DNA from: Acidimicrobiales bacterium
GTDB taxonomy: Bacteria; Actinomycetota; Acidimicrobiia; Acidimicrobiales; UBA8190
Assembly (NCBI GenBank): GCA_031292675.1
Contig: JARLGQ010000112.1
Span: 1 to 34,190 of the forward strand
DNA: 34,190 bases
Direction of reading: 5' to 3'
This document shows, in pieces, positions 24,862 through 33,712 of this stretch. The position numbers and the translations under genes were made by a program. The number at the start of each line of letters is the position of its first letter. The first letter of the stretch is position 1. The notes under the pieces are model-generated. The model made no database searches. It was not told where the DNA came from and saw only the letters and a list, made by a program, of their open reading frames with translations.

Positions 24862-25158
24862 CTACATGTCCTCTTCCCGGGTGACGTCCAGGTTGCGGAA
24901 CGTCGGAGGGCTGTCACAAAGCTTGGCCAACTGAGCGGCGAACTCGGCCGTCTCCGGCCGGTTCGAGTTCTCCATCGCTGCTTCGTAGGACGGGAACTCG
25001 ACGATGTGGATGAACGTTCGGTCATTGTCCCGGTCCCGGCCTTGGATGGCCCGGCTCGGCGTGCGGACACCACTGGTCTTGGCGAGCCATTCGTCGAGCG
25101 TCCGGTTGAACGCGTCGATGTCGCCGGTCTTGAACTCGATTAGTTGAACGAATTTCAT
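24862..25158 (-). CDS. Small dimeric alpha/beta-barrel (ABM-like) protein
   Basis: 98 residues from the ATG at 25158, which has GGAGG five bases upstream; the longer frame to 25197 lacks such a site. It begins KFVQLIEFKTGDIDAFNRTLDEW and continues with TFIHIVEFPSYEAAMENSNRPET, the strand-helix-strand pattern of the dimeric alpha+beta barrel fold used by antibiotic-biosynthesis monooxygenase-like proteins. Active-site residues cannot be assigned. It is probably cytoplasmic. It stands alone, in the same direction as the permease gene. Confidence 0.8.
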   Translation of the reverse strand: MKFVQLIEFKTGDIDAFNRTLDEWLAKTSGVRTPSRAIQGRDRDNDRTFIHIVEFPSYEAAMENSNRPETAEFAAQLAKLCDSPPTFRNLDVTREEDM

Positions 25159-25688
25159 TTCTACCTCCCCGATGGCCCGGTCGTGATCCCTGACCATACT
25201 GAGCGATCGGCCGCACGTCGACCGGCTTCGCTACCGGGTCGATGGGTGATCGGAACCGTGCTACGGAGGGTGGCGGCTCTTTCGTGACGGGAAGGCAGCT
25301 GGGCATTGAGGCGAGGAATACGGCGGAGAGCATCGCGACAGCCAAGGCTCTCGCGTGCAACCGCTCGGCCGCGAGCAGGATCGTGATCAACGATGTGCAG
25401 GTTCGACCGAGAGCTGATGCAGGTGCTCGGTCCGATCCCGGGCCGCCGTCCGAGACATGGTTCCTAAGCGAAGCTTCGATCAGGAGGGCCCTGACAGCCT
25501 CCTACGGGCTAACGATCGGTCGGCCAGATCTGCCAGAAACGTGATTGACTTCCAGTCTCAAGGTCGACGTCGATGTCACTCGAGCTTGGTCGGGAGGCTG
25601 TCGCAATGATTGAACCCTGTTCGGACCCTGTTTTCATGGGGAGGGTCGAGCTGACCTCCGCAGTGTGCGTGGGTGCGCGAGCATCGTG
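25159..25688. other. 530-bp intergenic region, divergent promoters expected
   Basis: Lies between the outward-facing barrel-protein and sulfotransferase genes. Frames in it have no family resemblance. One minus-strand frame from 25390 starts with a hydrophobic stretch like a signal sequence but then runs into the ribosome site and coding region of the barrel protein in another frame, so I do not call it. No convincing promoter boxes or RNA structure were seen. Confidence 0.5.
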
Positions 25689-26861
25689 ATGATCGAGGCG
25701 CTCTCAGTTGATCACCTCGTAGAGCAAGCGTGTCACGCGACGGGGCTGAACGACTTTGGCCAAACGACCTGGCGTGAGGGGGCCGACCTACTGGTCAAAG
25801 CGCTGAACCACGGAGCCGAGCTGAACGAGCTTGGCGGGGTGATTGCTGCCTCCGAGATCGTGAGCTACCTGAGCAACAGGCTCCGCGTGGTCGACTGGGT
25901 GAAGCGTAACCCCGAGATCGCAGATCGGGACGTCCGCCCGCCTATCGTCGTCCTCGGCCTGCCTCGAACGGGCACGACCATCCTTTTCGACCTCCTTGCC
26001 CAGGACCCGGCCAATCGCGTCCCTCTCACCTGGGAGGTCGACCAACCTTGGCCGCCTCCGGAGACCGCAACCTACGAGTCGGACCCACGGATCGATGAGG
26101 TGCAGGCGAATCTGGCGAACGCCGAGTTGCTCATTCCGGGATTTCTGGCAATGCACGACATGGGAGCGCGACTGGGCCAGGAGTGCGTGCGGATCACGGC
26201 TGCGGAATTTCGCAGCATGATCTTCTCCACCCAGTATCGGGTCCCTGAGTACCAATCGTGGCTGCTCCACCATGCCGACATGGCACCCGCATACCGGTAC
26301 CACCGGTTGTTTCTGCAGTACCTGCAATCTGCGCACCCGGCTGAGCGCTGGTTGATCAAGTCACCTGCCCATCTCTGGTCTCTCGGGCCCATGATGCGCG
26401 AGTATCCCGGAGCCTTGATCGTCCACACCCACCGAGACCCCCTCCGCGTGGTGTGCTCCCTCGCGTCATTGGTTGACCTCCTTCGTCGCCTGGCTAGCGA
26501 CGACGTCGCCATAGATTCGGTTGCCTCCGAGTGGGTCGATGACGTCATCCTTGGTCTCGACCGGGCCGTTGCGGCTCGGCGGGACGGTACCGTCCCGGAC
26601 GAACAGGCTGTGGACGTCTTCTTTGGGGAGTTTCTGGCCGATCCCATGGCCGTCGTGCACGCGATCTATCAGCGCCTCGGTATCGAGCTCACGGCCGAGG
26701 CTGACGGCGCCATGCACACATTCCTTGCCGACAATCCGAAGGAGAAGCACGGCGGGCACAGCTACTCCTTCGCTGACACAGGACTCGATGTCAGTGCGCT
26801 ACGCGAGCGAACGCGCTCGTACCAGGAATTCTTCGACGTCCCGGACGAGGCCCTCCCGTAG
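25689..26861 (+). CDS. Sulfotransferase-family protein
   Basis: 390 residues from the ATG at 25689; a GTG at 25665 in frame is less likely since the family usually starts near this ATG. The 5'-phosphosulfate loop GLPRTGTT is at 90-97. The 3'-phosphate motif is represented by LIKSPAHLWSL (222-232), and VHTHRDPLRVVCSL follows at about 245. The order and spacing are those of the Sulfotransfer_3 group that transfers sulfate from PAPS to hydroxyls or amines of small molecules, lipids or glycans. Members of this subgroup in actinobacteria are numerous and mostly uncharacterised. No signal peptide, so cytoplasmic. The MDR oxidoreductase gene begins 56 bp downstream and may be co-transcribed. Confidence 0.88.
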   Translation: MIEALSVDHLVEQACHATGLNDFGQTTWREGADLLVKALNHGAELNELGGVIAASEIVSYLSNRLRVVDWVKRNPEIADRDVRPPIVVLGLPRTGTTILFDLLAQDPANRVPLTWEVDQPWPPPETATYESDPRIDEVQANLANAELLIPGFLAMHDMGARLGQECVRITAAEFRSMIFSTQYRVPEYQSWLLHHADMAPAYRYHRLFLQYLQSAHPAERWLIKSPAHLWSLGPMMREYPGALIVHTHRDPLRVVCSLASLVDLLRRLASDDVAIDSVASEWVDDVILGLDRAVAARRDGTVPDEQAVDVFFGEFLADPMAVVHAIYQRLGIELTAEADGAMHTFLADNPKEKHGGHSYSFADTGLDVSALRERTRSYQEFFDVPDEALP

Positions 26862-26917
26862 AGTCGGGCTCCAGCGCAACCCAGTACCGGCGGGCGCACG
26901 AAGAGGTGGATGGGCAT

Positions 26918-27982
26918 ATGACGAAACGTGACGGTGTGATGCGAGCGTGGCGAACGCACACGTACGGGCAGCCGTTGGAGGTGCTGAAACTCGACGATGT
27001 TGCGATCCCGGATCCCGACCCCGGCGAAGTGCGTATCAAGGTCCACGCTATTCCCCTCAATCTCAACGACCTCGAACGGATTACGGGCGGCAACATGATG
27101 GTTCGTCCCGAGCTTCCCTACAGTCCGGGAATGGAAGTGATGGGTGTCGTGGATGCGTGCGGGGCAGGCACGGAGAAGTGGCTTCATCGGCGCGTCGTCG
27201 CGATTCCCAAGGGAGCGCACGGGGGTTACGCCGAGTACGCGTTGTGCCCTGCCGCCTCAACCTTTGAAATGCCGGATGCGATTCCGTTGCCCGGTGCTGC
27301 GGCGTTGTACTTCCCATTCCACCTGGCGTGGTTGGGGCTCATCGACCGCGCTGAGCTTCGAGCCGGGGAGACGGTACTCATCCATGCTGCAGCTGGAGGC
27401 TCGGGATCAGCGGCAATCCAACTGGCCGTACATACCGGGGCCCATGTCTTTGCCACCGCCGGTACGGACGAGAAGATGCGCCTATGTCAGGACCTCGGTG
27501 CCCAAGTTGCGATCAACTACACGACGACCGACTTCGCAGAAGTTATTCTCGCTCAGACGGACAACCAGGGTGTCGACGTCGTCTTCGACAATGTCGGCGA
27601 GGCCGTCATGGAGAGGTCGATGCAGTGTACCAAGTACAACGGGCGCTACCTGACGATGGGGTTTGCCTCCAACAAGGCTGTCGCCGACGAGAAGTTCCTC
27701 GTCCCGCGCCGGATCGCCCTGGGCAATCTCAAGATGTGTGGCGTCCTGCTTTCATACCAGGAACCCGATGCCTTGACATTCTTGAAGACCGGTATGGGCT
27801 GGAACTTCCCTCCCTCCGAACTCGGAGAGCGGATCATGCGCGAGATCGTCACGCTCGTGCTGACCAAGAAGATCAAACCAGTGGTGGGTCAGGTCATCGG
27901 CTTCGATGAGATTCCGTCGGCAATCGATGCGATGGCGCGCAGGGAGACCACGGGCCGCACGGTTGCAATCCTCGAAGTGTGA
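26918..27982 (+). CDS. MDR-family NAD(P)H oxidoreductase (quinone oxidoreductase-like)
   Basis: 354 residues from the ATG at 26918; a GTG at 26906 and an ATG at 26939 are alternatives. The N-terminal GroES-like domain (EVLKLDDVAIPDPDPGEVRIKV, LPYSPGMEVMGVV) is followed by the Rossmann domain with the NAD(P) loop HAAAGGSGSAAIQLA and the DVVFDNVG strand. The zinc-ligand pattern of true alcohol dehydrogenases is missing, so it belongs with the zinc-free quinone oxidoreductase/enoyl reductase branch, reducing a C=C or quinone with NADPH. The real substrate is unknown. It follows the sulfotransferase gene closely. Confidence 0.87.
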   Translation: MTKRDGVMRAWRTHTYGQPLEVLKLDDVAIPDPDPGEVRIKVHAIPLNLNDLERITGGNMMVRPELPYSPGMEVMGVVDACGAGTEKWLHRRVVAIPKGAHGGYAEYALCPAASTFEMPDAIPLPGAAALYFPFHLAWLGLIDRAELRAGETVLIHAAAGGSGSAAIQLAVHTGAHVFATAGTDEKMRLCQDLGAQVAINYTTTDFAEVILAQTDNQGVDVVFDNVGEAVMERSMQCTKYNGRYLTMGFASNKAVADEKFLVPRRIALGNLKMCGVLLSYQEPDALTFLKTGMGWNFPPSELGERIMREIVTLVLTKKIKPVVGQVIGFDEIPSAIDAMARRETTGRTVAILEV

Positions 27983-28219
27983 GGCCTTCAATTTCCCGTT
28001 GGCACGTCCCGGGTCCCCGGATGAGCGTGACGATCTCCGTGCCGATGACAACTCAGCCGGTATGGCCGTTCAGCCCGATTGGTCTCCCCGGGCGCCGCCG
28101 CCACCGATAATCATGACTCAGATGACTCAGCCCTCCCAGGCGCTTGGCACGGACTAAAGCCATACCGATGCCCGGCCCGGTTCGGTCGGACATAAGAGCA
28201 GCGTCTTGGACGCAGCTAC

Positions 28220-28540
28220 TCATTCGCCTCGGAGGTGCGGTTCGAAGCCGATGGTTTCAATGACGCTGTAAATGTTGCGCGATACGGCGTGTCCAATTTC
28301 CTCACTGATGCGGTCGGCGAAGGCGTCGGCAACGGGCGCGCTTTCGTTCACGCCTTCTTCGTTCTCCCACACCGTCAATGCGATGATGTGGTTGCCGCCG
28401 GTCTTCTCTAGGACCAGCGCCCCCCGAAAGCTGGGAAGTGATTCGTACGCCGCAGGGAGCTCGGAGCGCAGTGACTGCACCAGGTCGGGTATCTTCGCGC
28501 TCTCCGAGTAGAAGGTGAGCACCCTCGCAAGCACGAACAA
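28220..28540 (-). CDS. Small dimeric alpha/beta-barrel-like protein
   Basis: 106 residues from a TTG; a GTG at 28534 is equally possible and no ribosome site is clear. ARVLTFYSESAKIPDLVQSL at the start and SFRGALVLEKTGGNHIIALTVWENEEGV in the middle form the two strand-helix-strand units of the dimeric barrel fold seen in antibiotic-biosynthesis monooxygenase-like proteins. Function cannot be assigned. It points against the surrounding plus-strand genes, and a 237-bp gap with no gene separates it from the MDR gene. Confidence 0.72.
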   Translation of the reverse strand: MFVLARVLTFYSESAKIPDLVQSLRSELPAAYESLPSFRGALVLEKTGGNHIIALTVWENEEGVNESAPVADAFADRISEEIGHAVSRNIYSVIETIGFEPHLRGE

Positions 28541-29020
28541 GAGCCTAGCCAGTCAAGCCTGGATGGCAGAGGGATCTCACGCTTTCCCTTCCATCCGGCC
28601 TTGATCGAGATTGGTCTCGCACTCCATTTCACCAGCAACAGCTGGAGTCCGTCAGGGGTAGGAGCAAACGGAGCTCTCGGATCTGGCGGCACAAGCAAGA
28701 TTGGCCCTAGCCATCGGCGGTCTGTCGCCATGAGGGGCGTTTACGAGGTTGTTGCATCGACCGGTTGAGACCGCTGGGATAGCGGGCGCGGCGGGGTATG
28801 CCGGGGCTGCCGCTCGTCACCCGACGGCCTCCCGATATCGAGCGTCTGACAACGGAGGGGGGCTCGACTGAGCGTCTCTCGCGGTTGGGTGCCGGTCGCT
28901 TCGTTGCTAGGCTGGGCGTCGGCCAAGCGGCGACTTCGGCGCACGGCCGCCTCGGCGCAACGAACAGTCTTGGAGGTAGAAGGTGCGGCACGGTCCCCAA
29001 CGCAGCCACCCGGGAACGCA
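28541..29020. other. 480-bp intergenic region upstream of the acyl-CoA gene cluster
   Basis: Separates the small barrel protein (minus) from the ketosynthase-like/OB-fold gene (plus). Open frames here are extensions or shadows of the flanking genes without family resemblance. It should contain the promoter of the downstream pair, but I could not identify convincing boxes, repeats or RNA structures. Confidence 0.5.
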
Positions 29021-30433
29021 ATGAGAGGGATCCGGAGCTACGCCGCTTATGTCCCGTATCGCCGGCTCGACCGCAAGGAGATCGCCGCCGTCTTCGGCGG
29101 TGCGTCCGGCCGGGGGCAGCGAACCGTGGCCTCATTCGATGAGGACACCACCACCATGGGGTTCGAGGCCGCCCGCCTGGCGCTGCGGTCGATAGGTGGG
29201 GCATCGCCTGACGCACTGTGGTTCGCTACCGCTGAGCCCGCCTATGTGGAGAAGACGAACGCCACCGCGATCCACGCCGCGCTTCGCCTCGATCCTGCGG
29301 TGGCGGTCATGGACGTCAATGGCGCGGTGCGTTCGGGGGTCGGAGCATTCCTCGCCGCCTCGCGCGGCGCCGACGAGGTGCTTGTCACCGTGGCCGGCAT
29401 GAGAGGCGGCTTGCCGATGAGTGCCGATGAGGGCGAGGGCGGCGACGGGGGTGCCGCACTGCTCGTAGGCAACGACAGCGACGGTCCGGTGATCGCCGAG
29501 TACCTCGGAGGTGCATCAGAGACAGAAGAGTTCGTCGATCGCTGGCGGACGCCTGGCTCGCCGCGGCCGCGGCGATGGGAGGAGCGCTTCGGCGAGACGG
29601 TCTACGTGCCCATGGCGGAACGCGCCTGGAACGCAGCGCTCAAGACCTGCGAGCTGAACCCTGGCGAGGTCGATGTCGCTGTCGTAACCGGCACCCACGC
29701 CCGGGCGGTGCGGGCGACGGCGGGCAGGCTCGGCGCCAAAACCGTCGCCGACAACCTCGCTGCCGTCGTGGGCAACACAGGCGCAGCGCACTTTGGTGTC
29801 GTGCTCGCCGACGTGCTCGACAAGGCTGAGCCCGACACAACGATCGCGGTGGTGGTATTGGCTGATGGCGTGGACGTCCTGCTGTTCCGGACTACTGATT
29901 CCATTGCATCATTCTCCCCAGCCAAGTCGGTCGCCGACCAGATCGCGCGCAGCGCGCTGGTTCCATACGGCAAGTTCTTGACATGGCGGAACATGGTAGA
30001 TATCGAGCCACCCAACCGCCCGACGCCCAATCGGCCGTCTTCATCAGCGGCGGCCCGCTCGACGGACTGGAAATTCGGGTTCGTTGGCTCTCGCGATCGG
30101 CAGACCGGAATCGTCCACCTGCCGCCGCAGCGGATCGGGATCTACGGCGGCATCACTGACGATATGGAGCAGGTGCCGGAGGCCGAGACGTTGGCGACGG
30201 TCACCACCTACACGGTCGACCGCCTCATCTACTCGGAGAGCCCCCCGGTGATCTTCGCAGTGCTCGATTTCGACGGCGGTGGCCGCTTCCCGTGCCAGCT
30301 GACCGATTGCGACGTCGATGACGTCAAAGTGGGTACCCGGGTGGAGATGACTTTCCGCCGGCTGTTTACCGCCGATGAGATCCACAATTACTTCTGGAAG
30401 GCTCGTCCGATCGGAGCGAAGGAGTCATCGTGA
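29021..30433 (+). CDS. Ketosynthase/HMG-CoA-synthase-like protein fused to an OB-fold (DUF35) domain
   Basis: 470 residues from the ATG at 29021, where family similarity begins (RGIRSYAAYVPYRRLDR); the frame is open upstream to 28889 without resemblance. The N-terminal 320 residues have the thiolase-superfamily fold, with AGRLGAKTVADNLAAVVGNTGAAHFG as a late signature. The segment where the catalytic Cys normally sits reads VMDVNGAVRSGVGAF (97-110), with no Cys. The C-terminal part (from about 350) is a DUF35 OB-fold (GSRDRQTGIVHLPPQR, then TVTTYTVDRLIYSESPPV and VEMTFRRLF). The zinc-ribbon cysteines usual in DUF35 are absent. It is probably a non-catalytic or acyl-CoA-binding partner of the thiolase, whose start overlaps its stop (GTGA). 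Confidence 0.85.
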   Translation: MRGIRSYAAYVPYRRLDRKEIAAVFGGASGRGQRTVASFDEDTTTMGFEAARLALRSIGGASPDALWFATAEPAYVEKTNATAIHAALRLDPAVAVMDVNGAVRSGVGAFLAASRGADEVLVTVAGMRGGLPMSADEGEGGDGGAALLVGNDSDGPVIAEYLGGASETEEFVDRWRTPGSPRPRRWEERFGETVYVPMAERAWNAALKTCELNPGEVDVAVVTGTHARAVRATAGRLGAKTVADNLAAVVGNTGAAHFGVVLADVLDKAEPDTTIAVVVLADGVDVLLFRTTDSIASFSPAKSVADQIARSALVPYGKFLTWRNMVDIEPPNRPTPNRPSSSAAARSTDWKFGFVGSRDRQTGIVHLPPQRIGIYGGITDDMEQVPEAETLATVTTYTVDRLIYSESPPVIFAVLDFDGGGRFPCQLTDCDVDDVKVGTRVEMTFRRLFTADEIHNYFWKARPIGAKESS

Positions 30434-31620
30434 GTTCGAATGGCATCAAGGACCGCGTGGCCATTGTCGGCATGTCGTGCACCCCGTTCCGGGAGCACTT
30501 CGATCGTGGCCGAGACGACCTCTTGATCGACGCGGCCGACGAGGTGCTGGCCTCGGTTGGCGTAACAAAGCAGGATATCGACGCCTACTGGTTGGGCATG
30601 GCGATCTCGGGGAGCTCCGGGATCGTGCTGGCCTCGGCACTCAAGCTTCAGGGGAAGCCGGTGACCCGCGTCGAGAACTATTGCGCCACCGGGTCGGAGG
30701 CGTTGCGTCAAGCGTCTTACGCTGTGGCCAGCGGCGCTTACGACATCGCAATGGCTATCGGCTGCGACAAGTTCAAGGACACGGGTTTCGCTGGCACCAA
30801 CGCCAGCCTGCCGCCCAACGACGGCACGGCCCGGACCCTGACGGCGGCGGCGATGTATTCAATGATCCTGCCGGCATATGCCAAGAAGTACGGCGTCGAC
30901 GCAGCCGAGCTCCGTCTGGCGACTGCCAAGATCGCCGAGAAGAACCATCGAAACGGTGCCCGCAACCCGCGGGCGCAGTTTCGCAAGGAGACGTCGGCGG
31001 AGGACATTTGCAAGATGGCCGCCGTTGCCGGGGAGCTCTCGGTGTTCGACTGCGCCGGCGTGGCCGACGGCGCCGCGGCCGCCATTGTCGTTCGGTCTGA
31101 GGACGCCCATCGCTATACCGACAAGCCCCTGTTCATCAAAGGCATGTCGGTTGTCGCCGGCGACGGCTCCGGCCTCGTCGACCCGAATTACGACTTCACC
31201 ACATTCCCTGAGGTGGTCCTTGCGGCCGAGGACGCCTACCTGCAGGCGGGCGTCGACGACCCCCGAACCCAGGTGGCCATGGCAGAAGTCCACGACTGCT
31301 TCACACCGACCGAGCTCGTGCTGATGGAGGACCTCCTCTTCGCCGAGCGGGGTACGGCGTGGAAGGAGGTCCTCGCCGGGACGTTCGCACTCGACGGCAG
31401 CCTGCCCGTCAACACCGATGGCGGCCTGAAGAGCTTCGGGCACCCCGTTGGCGCCTCCGGTTTGCGCATGCACTACGAGTGCTGGCTCCAGCTGCGGGGC
31501 GAAGCGCCCGAGGACCGGCGGATCGCCAACGACCGCAAGCTCGCCGTGGTGCACAATCTCGGGGGCTACCCCGGCGAGATGGTCTCGTTCGTGTCGGTCT
31601 TGGGTACCGAGCTGGGCTGA
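30430..31620 (+). CDS. SCP-x-type thiolase / acetyl-CoA acetyltransferase-like protein
   Basis: 396 residues from the GTG at 30430, which overlaps the previous stop by four bases. The nucleophile Cys is in VENYCATGSEAL (C85), the first His in HDCFTPTELVLME (288-300) and the second in GGLKSFGHPVGASGLR (His near 337). The terminal motif is VHNLGGYPGE rather than the CxG of biosynthetic thiolases, as in SCP-2/SCP-x and lipid-transfer-type thiolases. In steroid side-chain breakdown, thiolase-like aldolases such as Ltp2 work with a DUF35 partner; the coupled OB-fold gene upstream points to a similar complex. Here the Cys is kept, so thiolytic cleavage of a 3-oxoacyl-CoA is possible. The true substrate is unknown. 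Confidence 0.9.
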   Translation: MSSNGIKDRVAIVGMSCTPFREHFDRGRDDLLIDAADEVLASVGVTKQDIDAYWLGMAISGSSGIVLASALKLQGKPVTRVENYCATGSEALRQASYAVASGAYDIAMAIGCDKFKDTGFAGTNASLPPNDGTARTLTAAAMYSMILPAYAKKYGVDAAELRLATAKIAEKNHRNGARNPRAQFRKETSAEDICKMAAVAGELSVFDCAGVADGAAAAIVVRSEDAHRYTDKPLFIKGMSVVAGDGSGLVDPNYDFTTFPEVVLAAEDAYLQAGVDDPRTQVAMAEVHDCFTPTELVLMEDLLFAERGTAWKEVLAGTFALDGSLPVNTDGGLKSFGHPVGASGLRMHYECWLQLRGEAPEDRRIANDRKLAVVHNLGGYPGEMVSFVSVLGTELG

Positions 31621-31831
31621 CCCCGGCGGCGTTCGTTTCGCTCACGGCATCTGACCCTCTCTCCGGTCGAGAAGCTGAGTTGTGCAGCAGGGACGTGCCG
31701 TCCATGCCCTGGATCTCAGAGCCAGCTCGCGTCGCTGTCGTGGCCCGAGAGATCGCCGATGGCCGTGTACCGCTGACTGATGGCTCGCGTACTGTAAAGC
31801 CCGTGCGAGTCCGGACGGGCGCCGAAAGACG

Positions 31832-33481
31832 ATGATGTCGTCGAGGAAGAGCGAGGGGTGGGGCCTGCGGGTTATCCCGCAGGAGCTCACGGATCGCTAC
31901 GTGGACACGGGTTGGTGGCGAGATGACACCGTGGGCCAGATGATCGCCGGTGCCATCGGTGAGAGGCCTGAGCTGACGGTCAAGATCCGCTCGTCGGTGC
32001 GGCCGTGGACCGGGACGTTCGCCGATGTTCTGGGCGCCGCATGCCGAATGGCAGCTGCGCTGCGGGCGCGCGGGATAGGTGCCGGGGACGTGGTGGCTTT
32101 TCAGCTACCAAACTGGATCGAGGCGGCGGTGAGCTTCTGGGCGGCCGCCCTGCTCGGTGCTGTGGTGACACCCATCGTCCACTTCTATGGCCCCAAGGAG
32201 GTCGGCTATATCCTCCGGCGCACGGCGGTTCGGGCTCTCATCACCGCAGATCGCTTCGGTCACCAGGATTACATCGCAGCGCTCGAGGAGGTCAGAGCCG
32301 GCGCTCCTTCCCTCGAGCTGGTGGCCGTCGTCGGAGAAGGTCCGGTCCCATCATGGGCGATCCCCTTCGACCGGCTGCTCGATTGCGAGCCCGTGACAGA
32401 ACCGGCGGTGGTCGACCCTTCCTCCCCGGCACTGGTCGCATACACATCGGGCACGACGGCCGACCCCAAGGGAGTCGTGCACTCCCATCGCACGATCGGC
32501 TTCGAGATCCGCCAGTTGGCGGCGATGCAGACAGGCAATCCACCGCTGCTCGTGGGAGCGCCGGTGGGACACGCCATCGGAATGCTGAGTGGGCTGCTCC
32601 TCCCGGTATGGAAGGGCGAGCCCATCAGTCTCATCGACGTGTGGAACCCGGGTGCCGTCCTGGCCGCCATGCTCGAGGACCGCGTGGCGTCCGGGAGTGG
32701 CGCAACCTACTTTCTCACGAGCCTGCTGGACCACCCAGATTGCACAACCGAACACCTCAAACTGATGAGCCGGATAGGCCTCGGAGGGTCACCGGTACCG
32801 GCCGCTGTCACCGAGCGGATGGCAGCGCTCGGGATCTCGGCCATCCGGTCCTACGGGTCGACCGAACACCCCTCCACCACCGGGAGCCGACATGAGGAGC
32901 CCGAGGCCAAGCGTCACTACACCGACGGCCGGCCCTTGCTCGGTGTAGAGCTCCGTCTCGTGGACGAGGACGGTCACGATGTGGCGTCCGGAGAGCGGGG
33001 AGAGATCTTGAGCCGTGGCCCAGACTGCTGCATCGGCTACACCGACGCGGCCCTGACCGCGTCGGGCTTCGACGCCGAAGGGTGGTTTGCCACTGGAGAC
33101 ATCGGGGTTCTCGACGAGGACGGCTACCTGACCATCGTGGACCGCAAGAAGGACATCATCATCCGAGGGGGTGAGAACATCAGCGCGCTGGAGGTCGAGG
33201 AGATGCTCATGCGCATTCCTGGCGTCGCGGAGGCGGCGGTGGTGGCGGCCCCCGACGAACGCCTCGGAGAACGCGTGTGCGCGTTCGTGCGTCTCACCGA
33301 GGGGTCGACTCCTGTCGATTTGGCCGATGTGCGGAAACAGCTACAAGACGCCGGCTTGGCCCGGCAGAAGTGGCCCGAGGAGCTTGAGCTGGTGCACGAG
33401 CTTCCCCGGACGCCGTCGGGCAAAGTGAAGAAGTTCGTCTTGCGGGACCAACTTCACTCCGGGCAGCTGCCGCGAGAGTGA
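31832..33481 (+). CDS. AMP-forming acyl-CoA synthetase
   Basis: 549 residues from ATG at 31832 (another ATG follows directly); no strong ribosome site. It activates a carboxylic acid with ATP to the acyl-CoA through an acyl-adenylate. Motifs of the ANL superfamily in order: YTSGTTADPKGVVHSH (204-219), YGSTEHP (341-347), GWFATGDIG (417-425), DRKKDIIIRGGENIS (437-451) and the catalytic Lys in PSGKVKK (K531). Sequence style is closest to medium-chain/cyclohexanecarboxylate-type CoA ligases. It lies 211 bp after the thiolase and probably feeds the same pathway with its CoA ester. Acid specificity cannot be read from the sequence. Confidence 0.92.
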   Translation: MMSSRKSEGWGLRVIPQELTDRYVDTGWWRDDTVGQMIAGAIGERPELTVKIRSSVRPWTGTFADVLGAACRMAAALRARGIGAGDVVAFQLPNWIEAAVSFWAAALLGAVVTPIVHFYGPKEVGYILRRTAVRALITADRFGHQDYIAALEEVRAGAPSLELVAVVGEGPVPSWAIPFDRLLDCEPVTEPAVVDPSSPALVAYTSGTTADPKGVVHSHRTIGFEIRQLAAMQTGNPPLLVGAPVGHAIGMLSGLLLPVWKGEPISLIDVWNPGAVLAAMLEDRVASGSGATYFLTSLLDHPDCTTEHLKLMSRIGLGGSPVPAAVTERMAALGISAIRSYGSTEHPSTTGSRHEEPEAKRHYTDGRPLLGVELRLVDEDGHDVASGERGEILSRGPDCCIGYTDAALTASGFDAEGWFATGDIGVLDEDGYLTIVDRKKDIIIRGGENISALEVEEMLMRIPGVAEAAVVAAPDERLGERVCAFVRLTEGSTPVDLADVRKQLQDAGLARQKWPEELELVHELPRTPSGKVKKFVLRDQLHSGQLPRE

Positions 33482-33712
33482 ATCCACCGCGCTGCCCTTC
33501 ACCGGCCGGATGCGCATTCAAACTGCGTCTTCGACCTTCTAGGGCACGCAAGGCGGTACTTTGGACGCACTCGGACCGCACCCCTCTTCGTGGCGGACCC
33601 TCGCGGCCGCGAGCGTCCGCGTTCAAAACGGAAACTGCGTCTGTCCAGTCCGTCGAGGATCAGATCGGGCCCGAACACCTCGCCGTGGTCATGGCCGGAC
33701 ACGGTGCATTTC

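Noticed and set aside
25022-25390. Minus-strand frame with signal-like N-terminus upstream of the barrel protein
   Set aside because: Most of its length overlaps the barrel-protein gene in another frame, and no ribosome site precedes it.
33482-33712. Minus-strand frame with VSGHDHGEVFGPDLILDGLD as a possible small gene
   Set aside because: It depends on a start inside the hydrolase gene, has no ribosome site and no family I recognise; left uncalled.
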